A stretch of 11,382 nucleotides of DNA from Candidatus Uhrbacteria bacterium RIFCSPLOWO2_02_FULL_48_12 (GTDB taxonomy: Bacteria > Patescibacteriota > Patescibacteriia > GWA2-46-9), in the NCBI GenBank assembly GCA_001791425.1, contig MGEP01000012.1, positions 3,826 to 15,207 of the forward strand, read 5' to 3'. This document shows, piece after piece, positions 11,366 through 11,382 of the stretch (within the stretch, counting starts at the first letter, position 1; every line of letters begins with the position of its first letter). Both the position numbers and the translations under genes were made by a program. The notes under the pieces were generated by a model that made no database searches, had not been told where the DNA came from, and worked only from the letters and a program-made list of their open reading frames with translations.

Positions 11366-11382
11366 GAGAGGTAAAAGATCCA
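11364..11382 (+). CDS. rpsG: 30S ribosomal protein S7, N-terminal start only (partial)
   Basis: The ATG at 11364 begins MetArgGlyLysArgSer, which fits the basic opening of S7, and S7 normally follows S12 in the str operon. Only six codons are in view, so the call rests on position plus this short match. The start is preceded by GTGGGGGT. Confidence 0.6.

Noticed and set aside
1..11382. CRISPR array, transposase or integrase gene, or UGA recoding
   Set aside because: No regular direct repeats with spacers and no recombinase motifs were seen; TGA ends several genes (for example 7195-7197 and prfA), so UGA is a stop.

Overview
The window looks like a chromosomal piece of a Candidate Phyla Radiation (Patescibacteria, probably Parcubacteria) bacterium. 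The evidence is the company of short core genes: a two-cysteine-pair hypothetical protein before rplY, a 199-aa EF-Ts, a short MgtE lacking its N-terminal domain, a small M50 protease, a lone atpC after tsf, a type IV-like prepilin and CysIleAspPheArg-type carbonic-anhydrase-like proteins. Most core genes have no Shine-Dalgarno sequence. TAA, TAG and TGA all appear as stops and RF1 is present, so the standard bacterial code is used. The phylum call is inference from gene content.

Layout. 1-1276 (+): the 3' end of ftsW, a zinc-ribbon hypothetical protein and rplY (L25). 1386-1904 (+): a prepilin with an inverted repeat across its start. 1911-4284 (-): rpmE-prfA-prmC (L31, RF1 and the methyltransferase that modifies RF1), with prmC running convergently into the prepilin gene. 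4285-4500: a compact divergent promoter region in which the rpmE and rpsB promoters share an overlapping -35 box. 4501-6453 (+): rpsB, tsf and atpC. 6532-8092 (+): an accessory-looking block of three independent units, each with its own promoter: a divergent beta-carbonic-anhydrase-fold protein, a second canonical-motif relative behind a perfect 24-bp palindrome, and a small basic/hydrophobic protein whose frame is broken at a T7 run. 8113-8403: a probable structured non-coding RNA of unknown class. 8435-8635: tRNA-Pro(GGG) with a long structured leader. 8725-10668 (+): an MgtE-type magnesium transporter and a site-2-protease-like M50 peptidase. 10676-11382 (+): rpsL and the first codons of rpsG.

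The most interesting pattern is a set of long-range inverted repeats sitting at gene starts. Three loci (prepilin, rpmE, tRNA-Pro) share the arm CCCCGTTAGA / TCTAACGGGG. A fourth, unrelated in sequence, lies between rpsL and rpsG. In three of the four the 3' arm touches or overlaps the start of the gene, and at rpmE the 5' arm lies only a few bases after the predicted transcription start. This could be a shared leader-RNA switch, a dispersed palindromic element, or invertible DNA. The window alone cannot decide among these.

How the genes work together: most are translation machinery (L25, L31, S2, S12, S7, EF-Ts, RF1, PrmC, tRNA-Pro). The rest are envelope or transport functions (FtsW, prepilin, MgtE, M50 protease, ATP synthase epsilon) plus the carbonic-anhydrase-like pair.
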